Assembly (NCBI GenBank): GCA_003864495.1
Contig: ML133499.1
Span: forward strand, 248,001 to 312,000
Length of the DNA stretch: 64,000 bases
Direction of reading: 5' to 3'
Origin: Nemopilema nomurai
Taxonomy: Eukaryota; Cnidaria; Scyphozoa; Rhizostomeae; Rhizostomatidae
Part shown: piece by piece, positions 22,876 to 34,913 of the stretch
How the letters are laid out: each line of letters begins with the position of its first letter
Position numbering within the stretch: the stretch's first letter is position 1
Made by a program: the position numbers and the translations under genes
Notes under the pieces: model-generated
The model's input: the letters and a program-made list of their open reading frames with translations, nothing else
What the model was told of the DNA's origin: nothing
The model's database searches: none

Positions 22876-23549
22876 GTGTTGATAAAATGTATTACAGCCC
22901 CACAGCCCTCCACCTATAGCTCGATCGATGCAGAGGAACTCGTAGCTTGAATTCCCTTTTTTGTTACCATTCATGTTTCCTCTAAAACAATAAAACATAG
23001 GTATAATTTATTCTGTAGGTCTTGATGCCTTTCTCTGCATTCAATTCCGGCCCTTTAAATGTGAAGCGATGTTGCCCCCTCTTTTCAATCATGTAATCAT
23101 GTAATCAGATTTATTTTTCAGTTGTACATTTTGCATTGTTTTGTCCTCAAATGAGCTTCTTCGTGATTATCTTTATATTATCTGGTGACGTCATATCGAG
23201 ATATATCACTGCTAGACCATTTTGCAGATTAGATTGTGTAACTTCGGTAATTTCACGTTGATGTGATAAATTGTCCTTGTATCCTCATTGTTTCTGTGTT
23301 GTTTTAGATTGTACCTTTCAAGCAGATCAGTGTGTTTAGTGATAACTTTGTTTAGAATTCTGCAATAAAGATTGAATTTATTTGTCTTCATTGTCTTCTT
23401 AATCAACATCAACGTTGTCCCATTTAAATTGTTAGCAAGTAAAGTCTTTGAAGTATTTGAAAAGAGCATCTCTCAACTGTTATCTGCATTAGTTTGTAGT
23501 GATGGGTTGAGATAGGGTCCTAGGTTGAGATAGAGACAGGGTTGCAGCC

Positions 23550-23780
23550 TTCTTTAACGTGCAGAACACAGAGCCAAAGCGACAAAGAGAGAGGGGTGAT
23601 AAGCTGCCTGTTTTACCCTGTCTTGTATCTCTGTTTCTAAAAGTTAATATGTGATGGGTTGTGATGATGATAAAATGATGATGTAATAGGGATGAAAAAA
23701 GTCTAGGCTGAGGAGCGATGACAGTTGACTCAGAACGACGTGGTGTGGCAATGCGAAGTAAGCAACAAATTACAACAAGT
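23550..23780 (+). repeat. Dispersed repeat, copy A
   Basis: Shares ordered blocks with 63230-63520: TTTAACGTGCAG, ACACAGAGCC, CTCTGTTTCTAA, TGTAATAGGGATGAA, AGTCTAGGCTGAGG and TGGTGTGGCAATG. Copies have the same orientation; copy A is about 70 bp shorter in the middle. There is no coding potential, so a SINE or MITE-like element is likely. Confidence 0.8.
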
Positions 23781-24103
23781 GTATGATGGTTAAGATATCA
23801 ACAGTACTGTCTCTCTTGAAAATATCTGTTCATGCATGTCTGGTATTACCGGCAGCAGAAGTTACAACCCAAATTCAACATGTGTCTTTATGCTAGTTCC
23901 AATGTATGTCTCTGTAATTAACGGCGATTCCGTCGTACTTCTCATAAAGCTGGGACAAACAGCGTTTTATAATGGGTCTTCACAACTCGTTATATGATGC
24001 TTACTCTTGAATTGCAGCCAAAGAAGAATTGACATTTGGATACTTTGTTTGTGAATTTTATTACCACAAATTCTCTTCAGCTTCATTCTATTACAGATAT
24101 AGC

Positions 24104-24109
24104 TTTATT
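24104..24109 (-). promoter_or_regulatory. IQCG polyadenylation signal candidate
   Basis: AATAAA on the minus strand about 110 nt after the IQCG stop codon. Confidence 0.5.
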
Positions 24110-24219
24110 CTCACGCCACAAACGGATACCACTCAAGCAGAAGATACCATAATGAAGAGAACTGGAGTTGCGAGAATTGATATGTACGTATATTTACAAA
24201 CAAGGGATGTTTTAATTGA

Positions 24220-27200
24220 TTACTTCTTCTTCTTCTTGCCTCCCTTTTTACCAGACTTTTTCCCCTTCTTCCCTTTCTTCTTCTTCTTTTTGCTGTAAGG
24301 GCCAAGATGTCGTCGAACCATAACACCGCGCCACCATGACTGGATCTGAAATAAACATGTCTTAGTCACAGACACCGTGCTTCTCAAAATAATAAAAATC
24401 CTTTGAAACAGTGACCACCACAATGGAGGGGCTTCCAAACAGAAAAAGGGGTTATATGGCTTCTTGATCTTCTTATTTCATAAAACATTCGAGCATCTTT
24501 CTCATTTTCTCAATGAAAAGATTAGATCAAATAAGATCTCATTTGACCTAAATACGATCTAGAAGTATAGTTGAAATTCAGAGCCCATGAATAGTGAGTG
24601 CATGATGTGTTGCAACTGAAATGCCCCAATCGTAAGTCTCTTTGCAACAAATGCGCCAGGTTTCCTTAAACATTTGCCACACAAGTCGTACAAAAGTAAA
24701 TAACAAATGGTATGGCTACCTTGGTGCAAGCTCTTTGTTCTTCCAGCTCCTGTTCGGCTTTCTTTCTTTCGATTTCCTTTTCCCTTCTGTCCTCCGACAC
24801 AACTTTATCATACTCATTGTACTGTAAAAATCAGACATGATTTTACTTAAAGAATTTCAACTGGTTTTTCAAATCATGCAGGGAAATGCTGGAATCCAAA
24901 GCAAAAATAACTTGTGCGGATACAAAATACTCTCATTTCTTAAGGTAGGCACTTTAAAGTCATAGCAGCATTCTACAAAAGTTATTGGAAAATATTGGTA
25001 TAATTCAAAGGTACCGTTCCATTGGTATAACACTTATGCATCCTTATAAATATGCTTATAATTAATTGTTATGTTCTCCATCTGAATGGAACATAGTGGT
25101 CTATTAAAGCTATTTTCTCTTTCTTCGAGCTACTTCGTCAAGCTGGGAGGCTAATACGAAGAAGCACGAAAGTTTCACACCTCCACAGTGACAAACACCA
25201 TAGCCAAATTCTAGCCTTTAATGGAAGAAACAGGCAACATTATCGTCCAATCGTCGTAGCTATTTGAAAGGTACTGACCTTGAGAGTCAGCTCCTGAAGA
25301 CGTGCCAGGTCATGTGACTTGTTGGCCTAAAATGGAAGAAACAAAGGTTGCAATGGTGTATTCTAAGAAACTCAAGTGAAGCTTGCCTTGGCCCAAAACT
25401 GGCGGCCTAGGCTTGACAAGTGGATTTCAGTTAAACGGTGTTTACTTACTTTTAGCAAATCCAGCTCATGCTGTTTTGCTTCGACGTCTTTGTCGTATTT
25501 TTCCATCCAGAATTCTAATTTTTCTTCCAGCATCTGCAAACAAAACCAGCTCTCGTTAATTAGGAAATATGATGTAAACCTCAAGAAAAACTTAATTTGA
25601 TCAAAACTTAATTTAAAATTTGCAGCGTGTTATTGCTGAGCAAGCATGTTTGTTGCAAAGCTAAGGAGAAGCAAAAATGAAACAGCAAAGATGATTTGGT
25701 AACAGCTTGCACTTTAGAAGAAGGCTGTGATGATGAGAGATAGATTATTGAAGCAGATGCAGGCGGACACATTATCAAATCAAATACTTATATCCATAAT
25801 TCCCAGACAAAAGATTGTTTACATTGCATTACGACGGACATTGGAAATAGATTGCAAAGAGTGGAAATCCTAAAAATTAACGAGAATTCGAGAAAATCGA
25901 ATCGTCTTTGAACAGTAACTCTTAATCAGCCTGAGACAATTTAGATATTATCATCCAGCTTCATCAGACATCAAATAAATACAGCCTTCTATTGGCTCAA
26001 TTTCGGGTCCACGTTACCTGGTAATGCTGCCTCAAGAATGATTCGATTTCGTTGTTTACGCGTGCTTCTTCGTCGACTTTCTGCTTCAAGACCTTTAGTA
26101 GAAAGAAACTCGTTTGATAAATGCTTTCCTTTTGTTGGTGATAAATATTTACCTGCACTTCCTAAGAAGTATTTCGCATCTCTGTAATATCTAATGACAG
26201 TGAAGTAAAAACATCTCCGCGCAATACATAGTTTAGCTAAGAAAGCTGACGCATAAATAAGTTTCTTCAAGCAACTTACTTCGATTTCTTCTTTTAACTC
26301 CGTCTCAGTTTTCTGACATTGCTTTTGCGCACAGCTAACTCTTACCTAACAACAGTGATGTAAGAATTCGATTATTACCAATATTTCTGTAGAAAAGAAT
26401 GAGTTTATAATTTTGGCTATAAGAAGCAGACATAGCTATGAAAGATTCGAGAAAGTCTCCCCCGTTCAGCCAGTCTATTTGCTGATGAACATAGTCAGAA
26501 ACCTGAGGGTCTTCCAGGGGGGTTGATATCTTGCCATAAAATAAGGATAAAATAATCTAACAGAAACACTATCAAAACTAGAAATTCTTATTGATAATCT
26601 GGGCCTTCTACCAAAGAACGTAACGCATTTGTAGAGATTCAAGAATTGCGACCATAATTATGTTCAGCCTTGACTGAACTCCAACAGTCTTCGACCCCAA
26701 AACTCTGCCCAAACTTAGTATTCCTTTGTGCGTCACACCACACGTGTGTATCACTGAATTACCATTATGCCATCATGTACTTGAAGTATTGTGTATGTAA
26801 TTTGGTTCTTTTTAAAAATAAAAGTAACAACTTGTTACTAATGTTATTCTGATGATTAAGAACAGTGTATCTGCTTCGAAACGCAAATATTAGAATCTTT
26901 CATTTCAATATCACCTGGATTTTTTTTACTCAATCTGAATTTCCTTCTAAAAATATTCAACCTGGACTAACCCAACTTATGGGTAAACACAAAATTCTGG
27001 AACTGTTTATTTGGAGCTTCTTAATATTTCTTCATAACATTTTTTTTCGTCACAATTCTCATCCTTTGCTTTTCCGTAAAAATTTCAATTTCCTGCCAAA
27101 CTTAGATTTCTACCATCTTTAGAAATAAGGTAGAAATTAGCAAGGTGCTATCAAAGAGACTGGCAGCACTGATGCTGCAAGGGCAATCCACTAGCTGTTC

Positions 27201-29489
27201 TCAGGAGAAAGGCACATAAGGACCAAAATGGGCACATAAGGACCAAAATGGGCACATAAGGACCAAAATTGGCACAAAAGGTCCAAATTGTGAAAGATGC
27301 AAACAAAGGGCCCACTGCTCTGCTCAAGTACAGAAACTTAACTAAATACTTTTCACTTTGGGATCAAAAAACATATCAGAGAGTAAGAAAGTTTAGTTTT
27401 CTCAAAGCCAACCTCTGCATCCTTCTTTATGTACTTTGTTTCCATACTTGTTTTTGCTTTGGTTTCTTGTAACTGATCTTTCAAGTGTGCAATCATTTCT
27501 TTACGTTTCTAAAAAACAATAAAATCTGTCAGCAAGCCAGTTTTATGCCCATAGCTAAGTTATTTCTTACCTACTCTTTATTACAGTTTTGCTTTTCCCC
27601 ATTAACTAAAATAGTAGTTAGAGTCTCAGATTAAGATTGAAACAGGTGAGGCATATAGAAATTTTAGCTAGCTTGTGATACTTGGAAAATGAATAATAAA
27701 TGAAGGATATGAGCAGAACATAAAAGAATCTAAAAAATTAAAAACTTGTAACAGCAAATCTGGTTATAATTGACCTGTATAAGCGACCAATCAGTCAAAA
27801 CCAGTTTCTCTTTAGCTATTCATCTATTCACTTTTCAAACTGGCATACCTGAACTTCAATTTCCTTTTCCTTTTTGACTTCTAAGAGCTGTTTCTGCAAA
27901 TGTTTGACTTTCTTTCTGCTTTGTTCTTCCCTGCAAAGTAAAAGCAAATGATGCAGGTTTGATATTACCAGCACATTCTTTGATGGGTATGGTGACAATG
28001 AAAGAGAAAGTCTAGAAAATATTGTCAAAGTAGTCTTTTGAAAACATTATGACAGTTAGAGTAATATGAATTTTGGAAGAGCGATAGTGCAAGGAAATAT
28101 GCTTTGCTAGATAACTTAATCAATCACAACAAGAATAATGTTTCATCTCTTACTTAATTATTATATCTTGAAGCTCTGTTTTCTTCCTTTTCTCTTCACT
28201 AACAGCATCAATTAGAGCTGAGAATGTCTGCTCTTCTTTGATCTCATTCATAGTTTCACTCAGAATGTCAAGCAGAAACTTTCTGTAATTAAAACAGATG
28301 TTATTATACATAAAAAACTTTAAAGCATTTTGTGCAAACATATTTGAAGGTAATGGTGCAAACAAAAGTTTTAGTTATTCAAATTGAATATAGTCAAAAC
28401 TATGTTCACAGGAGCTATGATTCCAGATTAAAAAAATTTGTGTCAAAGGAAACTTTTAAGGTTTAGTTCTTCTATAAACAGCAAAAAATTATGCAGTATT
28501 AAATATTTGGTGTTAGAGGATTTTCGATATTGTCCCATGCTGAAATGATTCTGGGCTTGATATGTCAGTGTCAATCTTTTGCTTAAAGATTTATCAGAAC
28601 AAAATTTCAGCAACTTACCTGTCAGCCTGAATCTTTTGAAGAGTATCATTAGCCCCTGTAGCTTGGCGAAAGGTTCTGCTTAAAGCTATTTGCGAAGAAA
28701 ACAAAACATTTTAGAAGAAAGAGCACTTAATACATATTTAGACTCATTTTGTTAAAATGAAAATTCATTGAGCAAATTTTTCAGAAAAAATTTTAATCAA
28801 AAGAAACACTCAATACCTTTAGTGTGGCTTTGCAAAGCTTTTGAAACATTGTCCAGCTCTTGCGACTTTGCTGCTTTACTGGAAACCAGCTTAAAAACAA
28901 CAAAAAAGTCTTGTTGGTACATTCGTTTGGGATTGTTTTGCTAGTCATATTTAAATCCATTCATAAGCACTCATATTCAATTGAAAGTAACAGGCAAATT
29001 ACAATTAGTCTTCATTATGAATGAATAATTAAACTCACATTTTCATACTTTCTTTCAAGCTCTTCTTGACCCTCGATCAAGCTTAGAATCTCATTGCTAA
29101 CAAGCTACAAGAAATCATTATTGGTTATACAGGATTGACTGAAAATTAACAAACTAAATAGAAATTTATAAATGCCTCTGGAATTGATTTCTTATGTCTT
29201 CTACTTTATGTCAGCATAACTGGTCTAATGTTACCAGATGTTCCTTGGGAATACAATGTGAGAAATTCTGGCAATATGCAAATGCTTTTCTCCATCTTTT
29301 GATTTTTAGGAAAAACTGGCTTCTGCATCTTGGTCAGTATTTATGCATTACTTGAATCTTAATTACCTGTCCCCTGTGATTTTCTGAAGACACTGGTAAG
29401 ATGCTTCCAAGGATTGCCAACTGGTCGACACAATCTTCAAGAACTGCAGACACATGGATAGTGTCCAAAGCAGAGAGTTTGGAACTCAT
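24220..29489 (-). CDS. IQCG: Dynein regulatory complex subunit 9 (IQCG), complete, 13 exons, 378 aa
   Basis: Axonemal nexin-dynein regulatory complex subunit needed for motile cilia and flagella; it binds calmodulin through its IQ motif. Exons in transcript order: 29489-29367, 29104-29039, 28889-28817, 28685-28619, 28282-28154, 27930-27849, 27508-27413, 26345-26280, 26092-26018, 25533-25450, 25326-25279, 24821-24720, 24345-24220. They total 1137 nt with all phases matching. Diagnostic matches to human IQCG (443 aa) are [15 protein letters not shown] near the start, [34 protein letters not shown] and [19 protein letters not shown]. The middle is coiled coil. [12 protein letters not shown] (338-349) is the IQ motif, followed by a Lys/Gly tail ending in five lysines. 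A TTTCCCTCTAG just upstream of the ATG suggests a separate 5' UTR exon. The exon 7 donor (GAG|GTTGGC) is weak. Confidence 0.94.
27206..27290 (+). repeat. 20-bp tandem repeat in IQCG intron
   Basis: GGCACATAAGGACCAAAATG occurs about four times in a row (last copies TTGGCACAAAAGGTCC). It lies in the intron just downstream, in transcript sense, of IQCG exon 7. Confidence 0.9.
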
Positions 29490-32364
29490 TTAAACTTTGA
29501 TCAAGGTGAATGCTAGAGGGAAAACAACATTGGTAAATCAAAACAATGCCAACAATAGACATTAGTTCTCAATTGTGGACATTAGATTCACAAATAAACT
29601 ATTGAGATGATCTATGTTGAAAATATCTATAAAGAGTCTTGCAGATGTTGAATATCTTTCATTACATTTTGAATACTATCTCCTTCTATTAAAAAAGTTT
29701 TGACAGTCTAAAGACATGAAGATTATTTGATTTTTGGTTGCAGCTATAAAATTCTTTAAAACTAATTTAGTCACAAATAGTTGTCGAAATTGGGTAACTC
29801 TAGTGAGACTTGATTGTTGTTGTTGACTTCTGGTATTATCCACTTGACTCAATATACTAGTACAGTGCAATTTGCCAACAGTTATCATTCACACTTCTAC
29901 AGCATGAGGCAAGGCTATGATCTGGTGCTGCTAGCAGATGTACAACGATTCTTGATTCCTCTCTTCCTGTTCTCAAATTTGTATCTATCTAGATATTAAT
30001 TCAAATCTGCAACAAAAACCTCTGGAAAAAGTTTTAGCTTAGCACGACAACATATGTTATTTTGCTAGGCTGTTACTCCCTTCAGCTTTGAAAACCAGTT
30101 TTAACTTAGATAATAACACATGTAACTTTTATACTTGTAATTTTTATAACTTCATTAAAAACATGTTGGGCCACGGGGGGAGGCCGTCGTACACGGAATA
30201 AAACTGATTTCAGTTTTAATATTCCAAGAGCCAACATCTATAATGCTTTTAAGCCACAAAGATCGGACAGATCGACAGCTTTTAACATCTCACCTGGTGC
30301 ATTCGCAAATGTTTTTCCCGTTTCGTTCAGCGAGCGTTGTTCTCAATTGGCCTAGTAGCCATAACAACAGAACTTGGACTACAACAACATTTTTGTTATT
30401 TTCAAGTGGCCTGGATCGAACACAAGAGGGTGACGTCAATTGAGTCATTCTTGACCGTTCTCGAAGCGCAGGAAATATTTTCGCTGCTCAGCCGAGAGTT
30501 GATAAAACAACCATTAAAGTGCACACCGCGTACAAATCAGCACCAGATTCATCCAAGATTTATCCCCAGATACGAAAACTTGCTTGTACTGCTCGAAATA
30601 TGTTGAGATGACAATGAACAATAAGTATGTATGTTATTTCGGGAGTTTTTTTCAAATTTGTACTCAAAAAATGCTTTCATTTTATTTGAATCTTGCCAAT
30701 TCATTGTTGATGTTTTGTGGGCCTAGGCACATGCATTTTCCATCCCAAGATTTGCGTTTGGTAAAGAACGGGTCTGAAAATAACACGAGTAGTGTCAAAA
30801 TGACAATGATTTGAGAGAATGTGCAATAATATACGGTTCTCCATCAATTTTTCTAAATAAATGTCACTTTTCTTAAAATTCGTTTTCAATGTTGCTAGTT
30901 GGCCTTGGCAGTACTTTTCATCTCCAGATTCGCGTTCATAGGGATGCCATTGCCAAACCTATGCAAGGACCTTCGTGTCGGAACAAGAAAAAAATGCATT
31001 ATTTCATTGAGGCAGAAAATAATGGAAAGAATCGAATTTCAAGTTTAATTGAATCATAATTTAATTTGAATCAAATTCGAAAAATAATTAAAGTTTTGAG
31101 GTACAATATAAAAATCCCTGTGGTCGTTTGGTATCCCTATGACTACGAATCTGGGGATGAATCTGGTGCTGAATTGTACGCGGTAAAATGCACGAGTCAC
31201 CAGAACACATTAAGCTGAAGAACAAGAGATTAAAAGCAGGGGAGATGTCAAGACCGCGGGTTGCAGTTGACGAGTTTGGAAAAAAGATGCGTGAAATGTA
31301 TAATACTACTAAACTAATTTGAGGGTTCGGCAAGGAGACGAGAGAGAGATAGGCAACGTGTTTCCTCGAGTGCTTCTTCTAATCAACTTACTATTCTTAA
31401 AACATTACAAATTTAAAGCGATAATTATACTTAAGCAAACATCACGTTATTCAGATATTAGTACGACAAACGTATAACTCACGACAAATAAAGTGACGAA
31501 CATGCAAATTCATATCACTACACTTCCAATACACCCACTTCGTCTCCCCCTAGTTTCTACGTCTATGGCTTCGCCGCACTTTGGGTATCAAATGCCCCAC
31601 GCTTATCTTTTAGGGCAGGAGAAAACTTACCTTAAAATTTTAAAGAAAATGCTGTCATTGACCACGATCCATAGCAATTTCCATCATTGCCTCTAAAATT
31701 TATGAATGATTATTGACCGATAACTTAAACTGTGCAATGTAGAATTTACATCCACCAACGAAGCGCTGAGCAAAATGTCATCATCCTACGAGTGTCTTTA
31801 TGACGTCATGTACCTCCCACGTTTGATTATGAAAACATCCCACACATAGTAATTTTTAAAAAGAATAAATAAAAGTAGTCTGGGACGTGATACATTGGAA
31901 AATTTTGTACCAAAAGTGTCAGATATGCATGAAAAGCGAGAGAATGTGGATGGAAGAAATCATAGTAAGGGTGCCTTTCATAACGCAACAGGCCATTCTA
32001 AACAGACATCTGCTTTGGATCACTACGAACCACGATTTTTAAGATTTTTGGGAAAATATTTCACGGTGAATTGCTACTCTCAAGTTATAAAGGGGGTCTA
32101 ATAGGGAGGGGGGTTGGCATTTTCTTAAAAACCCTAAAAGGCGGCGTTCATAATAGATTGAAATGCCTAGATTATCCAAGTTTGTAACTAAAAAGTGAGG
32201 GAGGGAAGACTTTTTGCATGAAATAAATAATTAGGGGGATACTAATGAATAAAAATGGGTATGCAAAGTTTATGAAAAGTAGAGAAAGCTGACCTCGTTT
32301 TAAAACTGAGAGGGTGACCTCTTGTCCAGCAAATGGAATTCTGCCGCCAACACTAGCAGACAAA
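29490..32364. other. Divergent intergenic region between IQCG and PEX16
   Basis: This holds the promoters and probable 5' UTR exon of IQCG (minus) and the promoter of PEX16 (plus). No coding exon was recognised. A cluster of related degenerate direct and inverted repeats occupies about 30515-31195. Confidence 0.55.
30515..31195. repeat. Cluster of degenerate direct and inverted repeats
   Basis: 30519-30574 and 31141-31194 are inverted copies sharing CGCGTACAA, TCAGCACCAGATTCATCC and CCCAGAT. A further piece at 30918-30950 (CATCTCCAGATTCGCGTTC, then ATAGGGATGCC) matches the distal part of the right arm in direct orientation. A weaker match lies at about 30725-30760. The arrangement resembles nested insertions of one small mobile element. 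Confidence 0.6.
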
Positions 32365-33534
32365 ATGGCTTCGGAAGGTGGTGAAAACACGCTTTCGCAA
32401 GCTATGAAGGCATTAGCTAGGGCTCAGCCCGCAATAATATCAACCTTCGAGCTCTTGAAGAAGAAACTTAAGGATCTCTCAGAAAGTTATCGAAGGATGG
32501 TAGTGGATGATCCGGCGAAGGTTGCGACGTTTGAGTCGACTCTGAATTGGATATCGTTCGTTCTTCCTGGGAACATTCGATCATCGGATATTGTCTCAGA
32601 GCTGGTTTATTTTGCTACAAAGATGCTGGCACTGATTCATGATATAATTTACAGACGAGAGCTAAGTGCCATGCATAAGTTTCTTTGGACTGAAAAGACC
32701 TACCTGGAGTCGGTTCTAACTGTCCTCGAATACTTGGCCCCATTTGTGGAGTTAGGTGCTGCACGATTGTGGGGTGAACCTGGAAAGTGGCTGGTTGTAT
32801 TCTGTTTCCAGGCGCTAAAAGCCGCTTTAAAGACTATTTTGCTATTTGTTTATGACACTGGTATTCAGCATTCACCGTCTTTGTTGTTCATTAAAGAGAA
32901 GATAAAAATGGAAAAGCAACAGAAAAGCAAATCTGCTGTTAGTGACAGCATGGTCCAGGAAGAAACAGATCTAGAAAACGCTTGGCAGGAGGCCAGCACA
33001 GACGACAATAATTGTGAGGTCTGGAAAGGAGCAAGATCTGGGAGAAAAATCAGGTCATTGAAATCAGCACTGCCTAAAGGATTCAGGGACTGGAAGGTGC
33101 CAAAGAAGATAGAGAATGAAAATGATAATGTTGACTATTACAAAGCACAAAGCAAGCTGACTTATACAGAAAAGTTGGCAGAGCTGGCCTATATCCTAAG
33201 ACCCCTTTGCCATCTGTCAAGTATGTTTGTTTGTGGAGAAAAATCCTGGAAGCCATGGCTTTTGTCACTGGCTGTTGACTTGAGCAGTCTCCATCACCTA
33301 AGCTCAAAAAGACTGTTAAAAGACATTGAAAAGGATGAGATTTTCAGGAGAAAAGCAGCTTTATTGATGTATCTTCTAAGGTCTCCTTTTTATGATAAAT
33401 ATTCAAAAGCAAAAATATTCAAGTTTCTTGATGTGCTTGGTGGTACCATTCCTGGTATGAAGATGGTCACTCAACCACTGAAAGAATACCTGCCAATGTG
33501 GCAGCAGATTTATTCCCATAGCTGGTGCAGTTGA
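32365..33534 (+). CDS. PEX16: Peroxisomal membrane biogenesis factor PEX16, intronless, 389 aa
   Basis: PEX16 is an integral membrane protein that recruits PEX3 and peroxisomal membrane proteins at the ER and peroxisome. One exon holds the whole protein. Matches to the family: SELVYFATKMLALIHDIIYR, FVELGAARLWGEPGKWLVV (human FMEMGAAKVWGEVGRWLVI), a basic low-conservation linker in the middle, LRPLCHLSSM, CGEKSWKPWLLSLAVDLSSL, LLRSPFYDKYSKAKI and the terminal PLKEYLPMWQQIYSHSW. Human PEX16 is 336 aa; the extra length is at the N-terminus and in the linker. The start is the first ATG in frame (32365); the frame is open from 32314 but only with a GTG. AATAAA follows at 33594-33599. Absence of introns stands out among multi-exon neighbours. 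Confidence 0.96.
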   Translation: MASEGGENTLSQAMKALARAQPAIISTFELLKKKLKDLSESYRRMVVDDPAKVATFESTLNWISFVLPGNIRSSDIVSELVYFATKMLALIHDIIYRRELSAMHKFLWTEKTYLESVLTVLEYLAPFVELGAARLWGEPGKWLVVFCFQALKAALKTILLFVYDTGIQHSPSLLFIKEKIKMEKQQKSKSAVSDSMVQEETDLENAWQEASTDDNNCEVWKGARSGRKIRSLKSALPKGFRDWKVPKKIENENDNVDYYKAQSKLTYTEKLAELAYILRPLCHLSSMFVCGEKSWKPWLLSLAVDLSSLHHLSSKRLLKDIEKDEIFRRKAALLMYLLRSPFYDKYSKAKIFKFLDVLGGTIPGMKMVTQPLKEYLPMWQQIYSHSWCS

Positions 33535-33593
33535 ACCAGCATTGTGCCAAATACATCTACATCACCAATGGAACAACAATTACTTTGAAATTA

Positions 33594-33599
33594 AATAAA
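33594..33599 (+). promoter_or_regulatory. PEX16 polyadenylation signal
   Basis: AATAAA 60 bp after the PEX16 stop codon. Confidence 0.7.
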
Positions 33600-34913
33600 A
33601 ATAGTATTCATTTTGAAAGTCCTACAAGCAATATTTTCAAGTAGCCTTTCTGATGGTTTAAATGACCAAAGATGAAAATAATTTGGCTCTTTGTAATTGA
33701 TATTTTGATTTGTATCATTACCTTGATTCAAAATGATCTTGAAACATGTCAAATATGTTATTGTTTTTTCTATAATTTGTATGGTTATATTTAGATAATG
33801 CCACATGTGTGTAGTACCCTCAGCCCCCCAGGTTTTATTTTTGGAAAAATGTTGTTTGAATTATTTCAGAAAGAGTGTCCCCTTAGGAAAGAGCAGATAC
33901 ATTTCTACTTCAATTATGGATTTATCCAAGAGTATAATTCATTGCTGTGTTCATTATTTGTAAATTTAAGAGGGTAGTTAAATTAAGTCAAGTGAAATGC
34001 ATGAAAAATTTGACATTTCATCTTAATCAAATCAGATACGATTTTTCTCTTGCTCACTTATGAGTATTGTTCAGATACATCTGATTACATACATTGTACA
34101 CTAACACAGCATGTAAGTAAATTGATATCCAGACACCAGACACATTCAGTGGAAGGGCAGCCTAATCAACTAAGGACACTTTGCATGCAATAGACTCAAC
34201 AGGTAAGGAGAATTAATCTTTATCTAATGTTTGCATTTGTGTGTAAAATGGGCCTTTTCTGACAATAGACTGCAATAACAATAGTTATTTCACAGCACAG
34301 TTACTTGTATTCAATGTTAACTCATTATATTGCTTTTTATCAGACTTAAATAGAGTGACAGAGGAGCACTTTAAAAGTGTTGTGGTTTGATGTAGTTCTC
34401 GATACTCTCCAAAATTGGCGTTTGCAAAAAAGAATGAAGCTCATCTCCAGTCTGACTGGCTGATAACTATCAAAAAATGTTCATCAAAGTTATACATTTT
34501 CTTCAATATCAGAGAAGTTTAATTTTTTGGAGAAATCTTTAGAATAAAGTGAAGTTAGCAAATGGCTGAATCATCTAAAAATAGTAGCTATTAAGTCATA
34601 GACTGTTTTCGTGAAGGTTAGCATTTTTGACTTCAAAATAGCTTGATGACACTACCTTTAATATTTCCTTGTTTGTTTCTGGGCTTCAACAATGTGATTT
34701 TACAGAAAGAAGATGAAGGCAGAAAAACATGAATAAGAGCATGCAATTGTTGGCTTGGTTTTTATATACAACAAAGCAGAGTTCATACTTTGAAATCATT
34801 TAAATTTGAGTTGAGTAGTGTTATTTCTACGTCATGGTGAGTTCAGCTTCTGATAGCTTTGATAAGAATGATAATTTTGCTTGAAACTGATAAATTTCTC
34901 CACGACAAATCAG
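33600..34913. other. Interval between PEX16 and the first recognised exon of the DOCK gene
   Basis: AT-rich, with no supported coding exon. If the exon at 34914 is internal, an upstream exon or promoter of the DOCK gene lies here or beyond PEX16, which would then be nested in a DOCK intron. Confidence 0.45.

Larger units (their letters stand above)
22257..24219. other. Region between convergent AGFG and IQCG genes
   Basis: Contains the AGFG 3' UTR (AATAAA candidates at 22989-22994 and near 23364), a degenerate repeat at about 22735-22875, and a dispersed repeat copy at about 23550-23780. The IQCG polyadenylation signal (minus strand) is at 24104-24109. No further gene was seen. Confidence 0.6.

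Noticed and set aside
24220..24330. Phe-rich plus-strand frame ending in [10 protein letters not shown]
   Set aside because: Antisense shadow of the Lys-rich IQCG C-terminus.
32314..32364. PEX16 starting at 32314
   Set aside because: That codon is GTG; animal genes start at ATG, and the first ATG in frame is at 32365.
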